Made by a program: the position numbers and the translations under genes
In this document: positions 35,274 to 43,398 of the stretch, one piece after another
Layout of the letters: every line of letters starts with the position of its first letter
Numbering within the stretch: position 1 is the first letter of the stretch
From: Opitutaceae bacterium
GTDB taxonomy: Bacteria; Verrucomicrobiota; Verrucomicrobiia; Opitutales; Opitutaceae
Assembly (NCBI GenBank): GCA_016715765.1
Contig: JADJZJ010000008.1
Span: 1 to 64,000 of the forward strand
Direction of reading: 5' to 3'
Length of the DNA stretch: 64,000 nt
The notes under the pieces: generated by a model
What the model was told of the DNA's origin: nothing
The model's database searches: none
Seen by the model: only the letters and a program-made list of their open reading frames with translations

Positions 35274-36737
35274 ATGCGCCGGGTGACGGCCCTGGTCCTG
35301 GCCTTGGGCGGCGGTGCCGCCGCGGAGCCGCCGGCCCGCACCCTGCTGTTGGAGATCCCCAACGTCCCGGCGGCCGAGCAGACTTCCACGGGCAGGTTTT
35401 ACTATGACGGCTACAGTTTCGAGCGCGTGATCCGCATGCTGCGGGATACCGCGGTCATCCGGGCGACACCCGCGGAGATGGCGGAATTGAAGCAGGCCGG
35501 ATATCCGCTGCGGGTGGTGCTGGAGACAACGGACGAGATGCGGCTGTATCGGCGCGCGATCTACGGCCCGGCGTTGCAACTCAGTCCGGTCTACCATCGT
35601 TACGACCAGATCACGGCGCTGGCCGCGGCCCTGGCGGTCGCGCATCCGCAACTGATCTCCCGGTTGCAGATCGGGGAAACCCAGCATCACCGCCGGCCCA
35701 TCTACGCCTATCGCGTGTCCAATCGGGCCGCGGTGCGGCAGGACCGCCCGCGCGTGATGTTCAACGGGGCGCATCACTCCGACGAGTTGCTGGGCACCGA
35801 GATCGTCGTCGCCCTGATGGGAAAACTCGTGAACGGCTACGGCCGCGATGCCGAGGTGACACGCTGGCTCGATACCCTCGAAATCTACCTCGTGCCGGTG
35901 GTGAATGTTGACGGTCATGACATGGTGACCTCCGGTCGCGATCCGCGCTGGCGCAAGAACCTGCGCGATGTGAACGGCGACGGAGTGGTGGGTCAGTTTC
36001 ACGAGGGTGTGAACCTGAACCGTAACTATGACTTCAACTGGATCATGGGCGGATCGCCTGACCCGGCCAAAATCGGTTACCGCGGGTCGTATCCCTTTTC
36101 CGAGTCGGAGAACCGGGCGATGCGCGATTTCGCGGCGGACAATCTCTTCGTGCTGTCTGTTTCCTACCACAGTTCCGGCGAAGTCATCTTTTATCCCTGG
36201 TCCTGGGGTGGCATGGCCGCACCGGACGACGCGATCATCAAGCGCATCGCCGGCGAGATCGCGGCAAGCATTCCCCGGACGGACGGGACCGGCCGTTACG
36301 ACATCGCTCCCGGCGGGGCTTCCAGCCAAAGTTACGCGTGGCTGTACGGACATCTGGGAATTATCGACCTGATCATCGAGACGGGCAAAGGCGCGCATGT
36401 TTTCCCGCCGGAGGAAGTGCCGGGCATCGTGGCCGCGAACCTGCAGGGCGTGAGCGCCTTGCTCGGTCACACGAACGGACCCGGTCTGGCTGTCAAGGTC
36501 ACCGATGCCGCGACCGGTGCGCCGCTGGTCGCCCAGGTCTGGCTGCCGCAGATCGAGAACGAGACGGTGGACCGCCGCACCACCGACGCGGAGTTCGGCC
36601 GCCGCTGGCGCCTGCTGGAGCCGGGTTCGCATTATGTGATCATTTCCTGTCCGGGCTACCGCACGGTGGTTTTGCCCAAGGCGGAGGTCGGGCCCGCGGG
36701 CTGGACGCCGTTGGAAATCCGGCTCGAACGCGAGTAG
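35274..36737 (+). CDS. Exported M14-family zinc carboxypeptidase, copy 2
   Basis: A 487-residue paralogue of the previous gene with all catalytic elements: HHSDELLGTE, RKNLRDVNGDG, VNLNRNYDFNW, VSYHSSGEV and LIIETGKGAH. The ATG at 35274 gives a plausible short signal (MRRVTALVLALGGGAAAEPP); a GTG at 35247 overlapping copy 1 by 14 bases is an alternative start. From about 36408 onward the DNA is nearly identical to 34912-35185 of copy 1, while upstream parts have diverged, pointing to gene conversion. It is probably cotranscribed with copy 1. Role as for copy 1, perhaps with different residue preference. Confidence 0.92.
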   Translation: MRRVTALVLALGGGAAAEPPARTLLLEIPNVPAAEQTSTGRFYYDGYSFERVIRMLRDTAVIRATPAEMAELKQAGYPLRVVLETTDEMRLYRRAIYGPALQLSPVYHRYDQITALAAALAVAHPQLISRLQIGETQHHRRPIYAYRVSNRAAVRQDRPRVMFNGAHHSDELLGTEIVVALMGKLVNGYGRDAEVTRWLDTLEIYLVPVVNVDGHDMVTSGRDPRWRKNLRDVNGDGVVGQFHEGVNLNRNYDFNWIMGGSPDPAKIGYRGSYPFSESENRAMRDFAADNLFVLSVSYHSSGEVIFYPWSWGGMAAPDDAIIKRIAGEIAASIPRTDGTGRYDIAPGGASSQSYAWLYGHLGIIDLIIETGKGAHVFPPEEVPGIVAANLQGVSALLGHTNGPGLAVKVTDAATGAPLVAQVWLPQIENETVDRRTTDAEFGRRWRLLEPGSHYVIISCPGYRTVVLPKAEVGPAGWTPLEIRLERE

Positions 36738-36756
36738 TGACAATCCGGACCGCTGT

Positions 36757-36845
36757 ATCGTAGCGCGGAACTTCAGTCCGCGCTCATGCGCCACGTTTCA
36801 GTTGGCGTACAGCGAACCAGTGCCGGCTGAAGCGCGGCACTACGA
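36757..36845. repeat. Composite hairpin, second copy of the 24649 element
   Basis: GTAGCGCGGAACTTCAGTCC with GCGCTCATGCG, then CGAACCAGTGCCGGCTGAAG and GCGGCACTACGA. The order of modules is the same as at 24649-24733, with about 85 bases between the outer ends in both. It lies between convergent genes (M14 copy 2 and the SMR exporter). Confidence 0.78.
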
Positions 36846-36863
36846 GGCGGCGGGCGGCTGCGC

Positions 36864-37184
36864 CTATTTCGCGAAGACTTTCAGGCCGACGACGCCCGCC
36901 ACGACCAGCACGAGGCAGGCGAGCCGGGCGGCGGAGGCCGGTTCCTTGAGGACCAAGATGCCGAACACGGCGGTGCCGGCGGCGCCGATGCCGGTCCACA
37001 CCGCGTAGGCGGTGCCGATGGGCAGGGTGCGGGCGGCGAGGGCCAGGAGCCACATGCTCGCGGCCATCGCGGCAATCACGCCCACGGATGGCCACAGCCG
37101 CGTGAAGCCGGCCGTGGATTTCAAGCCCGCCGCCCAGACGATCTCCAGCGCGGCGGCGGCCAGCAATATGATCCAGCTCTTCAT
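36864..37184 (-). CDS. sugE: SMR-family exporter of Gdx/SugE type
   Basis: A 106-residue four-helix small multidrug resistance protein. The helix 1 motif WIILLAAAALEIVWAAGLKS contains the essential glutamate (E in LEIVWA), and LPIGTAYAVWTGIGAAGT is the helix 3 sequence characteristic of the Gdx/SugE branch, which exports guanidinium by proton antiport. It works as an antiparallel dimer in the inner membrane. The ATG at 37184 is preferred over 37205. The gene starts 23 bases after the heparinase-type gene on the same strand, so there is no room for a guanidine riboswitch directly ahead. Confidence 0.9.
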   Translation of the reverse strand: MKSWIILLAAAALEIVWAAGLKSTAGFTRLWPSVGVIAAMAASMWLLALAARTLPIGTAYAVWTGIGAAGTAVFGILVLKEPASAARLACLVLVVAGVVGLKVFAK

Positions 37185-37207
37185 GCCAGAATGGGTCGGT
37201 CCCACTT

Positions 37208-39061
37208 TCAGGCCGGCCGAAGCACGGTGCGGATGACCGCCGTGCGCACCTCGCCCTGGCAGCGGAGGGCAACGCGGGTCGGGTGCGGCGGCTGGGTGAT
37301 GGTGTCGGTGGAGAACTCCAGCGCGGCCCCCTCGCAGCTCACTTCGGCGTTGAGCGCGGCCTTCCCGTCGTCCAGGCGGATGCGCGAGCCTTCAATGGTG
37401 GCCTGGCCCAGGCTGATGAGCGCGGATTCAAAGGCGGACGGTTCGCTGAACTCGACGCGGTCGGTGATGGTCAGCGAGCCGGCGCCGCGGCGGTCGAAGA
37501 GAAATTCGCGCTCGAGCTTGCGGAGGGTCGGCACGTTGTAGGCGCCGCGCAGGTCGAGCACCATGCGGTCGGTGTCGGCGGTGAACTCCTTGGCGAGGAC
37601 GCGGGTGCGGTATTCGGCGCCGGCCTCCTGCAGCCGGCCGGCGACGCGCGGCACGGGGTGGCCGTAGGAATTGAGCAGCTGGCTGTCGTAGCGCTTTTCG
37701 CTGAAGGTGCGGTAGCTGTAGGTCTCGAGCCCGGGGTCGAGCAAGAGGCTGCGGCCGTCGAGCACGACGGTGAAGGTGCCGAGGTCGTTGTGGTTGTGGT
37801 TCACGCCGTTGTTGCCGCCGAGGAAGGTGGCGGACAGGCGGCGCGTGGTGGCCGGGGCCGGCCGGCAGATGAGCAGGGCCGATTGTTCGAACCAGTTGCG
37901 CAGGGCGGGTGGGGTGACCGGTTGGACGGGTTGGCGGGGCGCGCGGGTGCGGAACATCCAGAGCAGCGCCTCGACGCCAAAGCCCAGGTCGGCGAGGGGA
38001 TCAACCCCGGCGGGCACCGGGGCGACCGGCAGCGGCGGGGTGCCGAGACGGTTGTCGGGCCAGAGGCGGGCCCAGAGGGGCGGGCACGCGTCGAGGATGC
38101 AGTCGGCGAAGGCGGGATAGACGCCGGGCTGGATCTCCGTGCGCAGCGGGAAGCGCGCGGCGCGGGCCATCTTGGGTTCGGCGAGCAGGTCGACGGCATT
38201 GCCCGTGGCGCAGCGCAGCAGCTCGCTCATGAAGATGTAGTGGCCGAAGCCGTAGCCCCAGTAGGATACGCCCTCGGTGCAGAAACCGTCGTCCGTGAAA
38301 CTGTCGCGGAAATTGATCACGTTGGCCTGCGCGAACGCCAGCCACCACGCGCGCTCCGCCGGGTCGGGCAGCAGCGCCACCGCGGCATGGGCGGTGCAGA
38401 AGAGGCAGACGGAGCTCCAGTTGTGCTTCACGATGATCCACCAGTAGAGGTCGCGGCCGGTCTCGATGCGCTGGCGCAGCGGCTGGAAGAGCCGGCGTTG
38501 GGTCTGCTCGCGGATGAGCGCGCGGAGCGGGGCCGGGAGCCGGGACCCGAGGATGTAGTCGGTCAGCGCCAGCGTCTCGGAGAAGTGCACGGTCACGAGG
38601 TCGGGCTCCTCCGTCTTGCGGTCGTAGTTGAGCCGCTTGAGGTCGTTGCCGGGATGCGTCCAGGTGTTGAGCCGGGAGATGGCCTGCGCGTCGGTGTCGA
38701 TCAACCCGAGGAACTCGCCCTGGTCGAAGACCGCCTCGGCGAGCAGGAAGACCATCTGGCGTTTCCGCGCGAGGGTGAGCGCCGCGTTGATCTGGGTGAC
38801 GCTCTGCTGCTCGAGGCTGGCGAGCCAGGTGGTGTTGTTGTACTCGGGAAACGGCTGGGCGGCGAGTTCGCGGGCCGCGGCCAGCAGCCGCCGGCCGAAG
38901 GGGTCCTCCTGCCAGCGGCCCCAGGCGGCGCGGTCCTCGACCTTGGGCGCGAGGGCGAACGGCTCCCGCGGCATGAGCGCCTGCAGGGCCCGGACCTGCT
39001 CGGGATTGGGGACGAAGGTCTCGTCGGCTGAAAGGTCGAAGTTGAAATCGTAGGCGCCCAT
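37208..39061 (-). CDS. Heparinase II/III-family protein
   Basis: A 617-residue protein with an alpha/alpha toroid N-terminal half (many Trp, for example WWIIVKHNWSSVCLFC) and the heparinase II/III C-terminal beta-sandwich starting near GGNNGVNHNHNDLGTF. The HNHND motif contributes a catalytic or structural His in this lyase family, and LLLDPGLETYSY is the following conserved part. Such lyases cleave uronic-acid polysaccharides such as alginate or glycosaminoglycans by beta-elimination. No signal peptide is seen at the chosen start 39061 (MGAYDFNFDL), so it may act in the cytoplasm on oligosaccharides; an upstream start at 39265 is unlikely. Exact substrate not known. Confidence 0.83.
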   Translation of the reverse strand: MGAYDFNFDLSADETFVPNPEQVRALQALMPREPFALAPKVEDRAAWGRWQEDPFGRRLLAAARELAAQPFPEYNNTTWLASLEQQSVTQINAALTLARKRQMVFLLAEAVFDQGEFLGLIDTDAQAISRLNTWTHPGNDLKRLNYDRKTEEPDLVTVHFSETLALTDYILGSRLPAPLRALIREQTQRRLFQPLRQRIETGRDLYWWIIVKHNWSSVCLFCTAHAAVALLPDPAERAWWLAFAQANVINFRDSFTDDGFCTEGVSYWGYGFGHYIFMSELLRCATGNAVDLLAEPKMARAARFPLRTEIQPGVYPAFADCILDACPPLWARLWPDNRLGTPPLPVAPVPAGVDPLADLGFGVEALLWMFRTRAPRQPVQPVTPPALRNWFEQSALLICRPAPATTRRLSATFLGGNNGVNHNHNDLGTFTVVLDGRSLLLDPGLETYSYRTFSEKRYDSQLLNSYGHPVPRVAGRLQEAGAEYRTRVLAKEFTADTDRMVLDLRGAYNVPTLRKLEREFLFDRRGAGSLTITDRVEFSEPSAFESALISLGQATIEGSRIRLDDGKAALNAEVSCEGAALEFSTDTITQPPHPTRVALRCQGEVRTAVIRTVLRPA

Positions 39062-39194
39062 GGTGGGCGGAGCATCACGGCGGAACGGGGCGGGTGGCAA
39101 GCTGCCGCTCGGGCGGCGGCCTGAGTATTCAAGCGGCGGAATCCTGCTCCGTGCGTTGACATTCGCGGCAACAATTCTCACCTCTCGGCCCCGC

Positions 39195-40049
39195 GTGCCA
39201 TTCCTGACGGCCCATATTCTCCGCCTGCCAAGTTTCCGCGCCGCGGTCTGCCGCCGGCTCGGCATGGCCTTGTGCCTGCTCGGCGGCCTGGCGCCGGTGC
39301 GGGCCGCCGGTCCGTCCGAGGCCGAGGGCTGGCAACTGCTCTCCGGTTACCTGTTTCGCGATGCGTATGACACCTTCACCCTGGCGCCGGGGGACAGCCG
39401 GACCCGGGCGCTGGGCCTGGCGGCGAGCCGGCTCAATCACCCGCCGGTGACGGCGTCGAAGGTGGCCGAGGTGGAGGCGCAATTGCGGGCGCTGATCGCG
39501 GCCGATGGCACGGACGACACGGCAATGTATGCCCGCCTCCTGCTGGCGCGCGTGCTCCACCTGCACCATCCGGCACCGCTGGCCGGGGCCGAGGCCGCCT
39601 ACCGGGAGGTGATCAAGGCGAACCCGGCGCATCCGGTGGCGCAGATTGCCGCCGGCAAGCTGGCGCTCCTGCTTCTGTACCAGCGGCCCGACCTGACCGT
39701 GCCGCAGCGGCTGGCGGCGGCCGCGGAACTTGAGGCGGTGGCCGGGGCGGATTTGCTCCCCGAGGCCGCCTGCGCCTATTACCGGGCCCTGGCCGGGGGC
39801 GCGCTGTTCTACGAGGTGTGCGATGACCGCGTCCTCGGCTGGCTGCGGCGGGCCGACGCGATTGGCACGCATGACGTGCAACTGGTCTCCAATGTGCGCA
39901 TCCAGCTGGCCGAAGTCGCCCGGGCGCTCGGCCGGCGCGAGGAGGCAATCGCGTATTACCGCCATTTCCTCGCCACCATTTTGCCCACGGACAACCGCTT
40001 CCTCACGGCGCGCGAGCGCATGGAAGCACTGGAGACGGCCGCCCGATGA
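39195..40049 (+). CDS. Exported helical-repeat (TPR-like) protein
   Basis: A 284-residue protein made largely of helical pairs such as TAMYARLLLARVLHLH, AAYREVIKANPAHP and EEAIAYYRHFLATI, which read as degenerate tetratricopeptide repeats. The N-terminus has a hydrophobic segment ending LGGLAPVRAAG, probably a signal peptide. GTG at 39195 supplies basic residues before it and is preferred; ATG at 39264 would leave no positive n-region. Its last four bases (ATGA) overlap the next gene, a solute-binding protein, so the two are coupled. It may be a partner protein that presents or stabilises substrate or complex components. No specific family recognised. Confidence 0.75.
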   Translation: MPFLTAHILRLPSFRAAVCRRLGMALCLLGGLAPVRAAGPSEAEGWQLLSGYLFRDAYDTFTLAPGDSRTRALGLAASRLNHPPVTASKVAEVEAQLRALIAADGTDDTAMYARLLLARVLHLHHPAPLAGAEAAYREVIKANPAHPVAQIAAGKLALLLLYQRPDLTVPQRLAAAAELEAVAGADLLPEAACAYYRALAGGALFYEVCDDRVLGWLRRADAIGTHDVQLVSNVRIQLAEVARALGRREEAIAYYRHFLATILPTDNRFLTARERMEALETAAR

Positions 40050-41659
40050 AGCGCCCGAAACTGCTGACGCTGCTCGCGATCGCCCTGCTCACGGGCACCT
40101 TCCTCTATTCCGCCGTGCGGCTGTTCCGGGCGAGGACCGCGGCCCTCGTCGATCCGGAAGTCGAGGTCATCCGGCTCGCCCACTGGCAGCTCGAGCCCGG
40201 CGTGCGCGAGGCCATTGATGCAATCATCGCGGATTACCAGCAGCTGCACCCGAAGGTGCGCGTCGAGCAGATGGACATCCCGGGCCGCGCCTGGAAGCAG
40301 TGGCTGCGCACCCAGCTCGTCGGGGGCAATCCCCCGGACCTGATCGAGCTGGCCGCATATGAGAATCCCGACGACATGCTGGCGCGCTATTTCACGCCGC
40401 TGACCGGCTACCTGGAGGAAAAGAACCCCTACAACGTCGGCGAGCCCGACCTGCGCGACGGCAGCTGGCGGCAAAGCTACGCGGCGGAACTCGTGCCGGC
40501 GCCGGACGGTCTCGGCCATTACTACAGCGCCAACCTGCTCGAGTACTATGGCGCCCCCAGCACGCTCGTCACCGTGCGGGTGTTCTACAACCGCAACCTC
40601 ATCAAGGCGGCGCTGGGGGAGGACCGGCCGCCGCGGACGTTCGACGAATTCGTGGACCTGTGCGAGGCGCTGCAGCATTATGCGCAGACGTCCGGGAATC
40701 CGATCAAGCCGCTGGGCGGCTCGGTCTTCAACATCACCAAGATCACGGACGCGCTGTTCAGCACCGTCACGCAGCGGCTCGCGATTGACACGGACTTCAG
40801 CCGGAACCTCGAACTCTCGGTGCACGAGATCCACGTGCAGTACCTGCGGCAGCGCTGGTCGCTCCGCAGTCCGGCGATCCGGGCCAGCCTGCAGACGGTC
40901 GAGGCCTTCGGCCGCTACCTGTCGCCGGGCTGGGTGCAGCTGGGCCGCGAGGACGGCATGCTGCAGTTTTTGCAGGGCCGGGCGGCCATGCTCGCCACGG
41001 GCACGTGGGATGCGGGCGGCATCCTGATGCAGGCGGATTTTCCCATCGGCGCCTTCAAGATGCCCTCGTTCCGGCGCGACGATCCGCGCTTCGGCCCGTC
41101 AACCCTGGGCGAGCCGTCCGAGGCCGCCACCTTTGCGGCGATGCCCTTCGGCTTGACGCGCGCATCCAGGCATCCGGAGCGCGCCATTGATTTCCTGCGC
41201 TTTCTCACCAGCCGGAAATCGAACACCAAGTTCGTCGCCATTTCCAAGTGGCTGCCGGTCATCAAGGGCGTGCCGGTGCCGCCGGAGGCGGTGCCGTTCC
41301 AGCCCGTGGTCAAGGGCTACATCGGCGGTTTGAATGTCCGCGTGCTGCTCGGCGCGAGCAGTGACGCCTTCCTGCAGAATCTGCATCTGCTCAGCGGCAC
41401 CGCCGCGAACGCCGATGCCTTCATTGACCGCTACGAATCCGCCTGCAACGAGAAGATGCCGGTGGAGATGGCCCGCATCACCCGGGTGAATCTCACGACC
41501 CTGCGCCAGCGCGATTCGGTGCTGGCCGGCCTCTATCACCAGCATGCGGGCGACGCCCTGGCGCGCACGAAGTTCGACCGCCTGGTCGCGAGCCAGCTCG
41601 ACAGCGAGGCGCAGCGCCTGCAAACCCTGCGCACGCTTGAAGACCACCCGCCGCGGTAG
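40046..41659 (+). CDS. Family 1 extracellular solute-binding protein
   Basis: A 537-residue substrate-binding protein of the carbohydrate ABC importer type. The N-terminal hydrophobic segment (LLTLLAIALLTGTFLYSAV) has no lipobox cysteine and may act as an uncleaved anchor. The fold is recognisable from VIRLAHWQLEPGVREAIDAI, NPPDLIELAAYEN and the C-terminal TRASRHPERAIDFLRFLTS. It is longer than typical sugar-binding proteins (about 430). No permease or ATPase gene is adjacent, so its transport partners are elsewhere or it has another role. It is translationally coupled to the preceding helical-repeat protein. Confidence 0.85.
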   Translation: MKRPKLLTLLAIALLTGTFLYSAVRLFRARTAALVDPEVEVIRLAHWQLEPGVREAIDAIIADYQQLHPKVRVEQMDIPGRAWKQWLRTQLVGGNPPDLIELAAYENPDDMLARYFTPLTGYLEEKNPYNVGEPDLRDGSWRQSYAAELVPAPDGLGHYYSANLLEYYGAPSTLVTVRVFYNRNLIKAALGEDRPPRTFDEFVDLCEALQHYAQTSGNPIKPLGGSVFNITKITDALFSTVTQRLAIDTDFSRNLELSVHEIHVQYLRQRWSLRSPAIRASLQTVEAFGRYLSPGWVQLGREDGMLQFLQGRAAMLATGTWDAGGILMQADFPIGAFKMPSFRRDDPRFGPSTLGEPSEAATFAAMPFGLTRASRHPERAIDFLRFLTSRKSNTKFVAISKWLPVIKGVPVPPEAVPFQPVVKGYIGGLNVRVLLGASSDAFLQNLHLLSGTAANADAFIDRYESACNEKMPVEMARITRVNLTTLRQRDSVLAGLYHQHAGDALARTKFDRLVASQLDSEAQRLQTLRTLEDHPPR

Positions 41660-41667
41660 CGGCGGGA

Positions 41668-41703
41668 ACGCTTAACTTTTAACGTTTAACGCTGAACGCT
41701 TAA
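41668..41703. repeat. TTAACG-unit repeat
   Basis: AACGCTTAACTTTTAACG followed by TTTAACGCTGAACGCTTAAG: units of about 8-10 bp with an inverted pair CTTAA...TTAAG at the ends. It directly follows the solute-binding protein stop by about nine bases. A related 3-unit design to the other elements. Confidence 0.65.
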
Positions 41704-41753
41704 GTGCCGGACGCGCGGATTTGATGCGGTCCCGTTGGATTTGTCCGCTGCAA

Positions 41754-41906
41754 TAGGCAGGAGCCTGCCGGCAGTCGATGGCTCGGCTTCGACCTGTAGG
41801 GCTGCACCTTGGTGCAGCCTATATCGCTGCGAGACGCTGGAGACATTCGAGGCTGGACCAAGGTCCAGCCCTACATCGACCATCGCCTGCCAGCAGGCTC
41901 CTGCCT
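41754..41906. repeat. Nested inverted repeats
   Basis: The outer arms AGGCAGGAGCCTGC (41755-41768) and GCAGGCTCCTGCCT (41893-41906) are exact. Inside are two smaller hairpins, GGCTGCACC/GGTGCAGCC (41800-41819) and GGCTGGACC/GGTCCAGCC (41851-41870), each next to a TAGGGC or CCCTA tag. The structure resembles one element inserted in another. It lies in the 41660-42138 gap, which contains no gene. Confidence 0.82.
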
Positions 41907-41982
41907 CCCCGGACTTCCATGCGATTATGCAACGGACTTCCCTGACCAGTCACCCGCGCGCCTCGATGGAGGTGGATGGTAG

Positions 41983-42060
41983 TTGTAGGGCGGGGTCTCC
42001 GAACCCCGCCTCGAATACGAACGACATTCCAAGGCGGGGTTCGGAGACCCCGCCCTACAA
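41983..42060. repeat. Perfect 28-bp inverted repeat, second copy
   Basis: The left arm 41983-42010 and right arm 42033-42060 are exact reverse complements and identical to the arms at 31086-31113 and 31235-31262. Here the loop is only 22 bases, so this looks like the compact form of the element. It lies 78 bases upstream of the Tat-exported aminotransferase. Confidence 0.93.
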
Positions 42061-42138
42061 TGAAAACCGCGCCTGCACCTTTCAACTGGCGGATTCTTCG
42101 CTGGCGCTCCGGGTTCGGGTCCATAGTGGTTTTCTCCC

Positions 42139-43266
42139 ATGAGATCCACCCCGACCCTCAATCGCCGGCATTGGTTCAAGGCCACCGGTGCGGCCGTCGC
42201 CGGCCTGGCCCTTGCCCCGCGTCTGCGCTCCGTTCCCGCGGCCGCGCCCGCCTACCTGCCGGTCACGCCGGAAGGCCTCGTGCAGCTTTCGCTCAACGAA
42301 AATACCCTCGGCGCCTCGCCCGATGCGATCGCCGCGATGCGGGCGCACCTGGATTTGACCTGCCGCTATCCCTATGGCCTGACTTCCACGCTGATCCGGA
42401 CCATTGCTGAAAAAGAAGGCGTCACTCCCGACCACATCCTGCTCGGCGTGGGCTCCGGGGAATTGCTCGAAGCCTGCGGCGCCTTTTTCAGCCGCGAACC
42501 GGGCGAAGTCGTGAGCGCCCGGCCGGGTTACCTGCAGATGGTCGGGGCCATGGAACGGCACGGCTGCACGGTCGTCAGCGTCCCGGTCAATGACCGCCTC
42601 GAGCACGACCTTGACGCCATGGCGGCCCGGGTGGGGCCGGCCACGCGCTGCGTGTATGTCTGCAATCCCAACAACCCAACCGGCACGCTCGTCCCCGCGG
42701 CCAGGTTGCGCGACTTCACCATCGCCGTGGCGAAACAGGCGCCGGTGTTCATTGACGAGGCCTACCTGGACTGCGCGGACGACTATGCCGGCCACACCCT
42801 GGTCGGACTCGTGCGCGAGGGGCACAACGTCGTCATCGCGCGCACCTTCTCAAAAATCTACGGCCTGGCCGGGCAGCGGATCGGCTATGCCGTGATGGCG
42901 CCCGACCTGGTGAAGGCCGTGCGGGGGCACATGACCGGCACGATGAACCTCCTCGGGGTGGTCGCGGCGCAGGCGAGCCTGAACGACACGACTTTTGTGG
43001 CAAGGGCCCGCCGCCAGATCAAGGCCGGCCGGGATGCGCTGATTGCCGTGCTGCAGGAGAAGGGCCGGCGTTACGCGGAGCCGCAGGGCAGCTTTGTCTT
43101 TTTCCACACCGGCCAGCCCATCGCGGAGTTTCAGGCGAAGATGCGCGCCGCCGGGGTGATCGTGGCGCGGCCGTTCCCGCCCCTGTTCGACTGGTGCCGC
43201 ATCTCCATCGGCACGCCGGCGGAAATGGCCGTGGCGCACGCGGCGCTGCGACAGGTGCTGACCTGA
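42139..43266 (+). CDS. Tat-exported class I/II aminotransferase (histidinol-phosphate aminotransferase-like)
   Basis: A 375-residue fold-type I PLP enzyme resembling HisC. The Schiff-base lysine is K239 in FSKIYGLAG, the N-x-N-P-x-N-P-T-G motif is CNPNNPTG, the PLP-aspartate is in FIDEAYLD, and the carboxylate-binding Arg lies in WCRISIG. The N-terminus (NRRHWFKATGAAVAGLALAP) is a twin-arginine signal, which predicts that the folded, PLP-loaded enzyme is moved to the periplasm. That location is unusual for an aminotransferase. No histidine biosynthesis genes are nearby. The substrate is unknown; the Tat call rests on the RRHWFK motif and the following hydrophobic region. Confidence 0.88.
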   Translation: MRSTPTLNRRHWFKATGAAVAGLALAPRLRSVPAAAPAYLPVTPEGLVQLSLNENTLGASPDAIAAMRAHLDLTCRYPYGLTSTLIRTIAEKEGVTPDHILLGVGSGELLEACGAFFSREPGEVVSARPGYLQMVGAMERHGCTVVSVPVNDRLEHDLDAMAARVGPATRCVYVCNPNNPTGTLVPAARLRDFTIAVAKQAPVFIDEAYLDCADDYAGHTLVGLVREGHNVVIARTFSKIYGLAGQRIGYAVMAPDLVKAVRGHMTGTMNLLGVVAAQASLNDTTFVARARRQIKAGRDALIAVLQEKGRRYAEPQGSFVFFHTGQPIAEFQAKMRAAGVIVARPFPPLFDWCRISIGTPAEMAVAHAALRQVLT

Positions 43267-43398
43267 AGCCGCGTCATCGGATTCTGGCTCCCGAGCCGGT
43301 AGCGGTTTGCCTGGGAGCGCGGACGGCTGCCGCTCAGGGCGAATAGGGCGAGCGCCGCGTCCCAGCCGAAGGGATGAACCCTCACGCTCAGGACCGGG

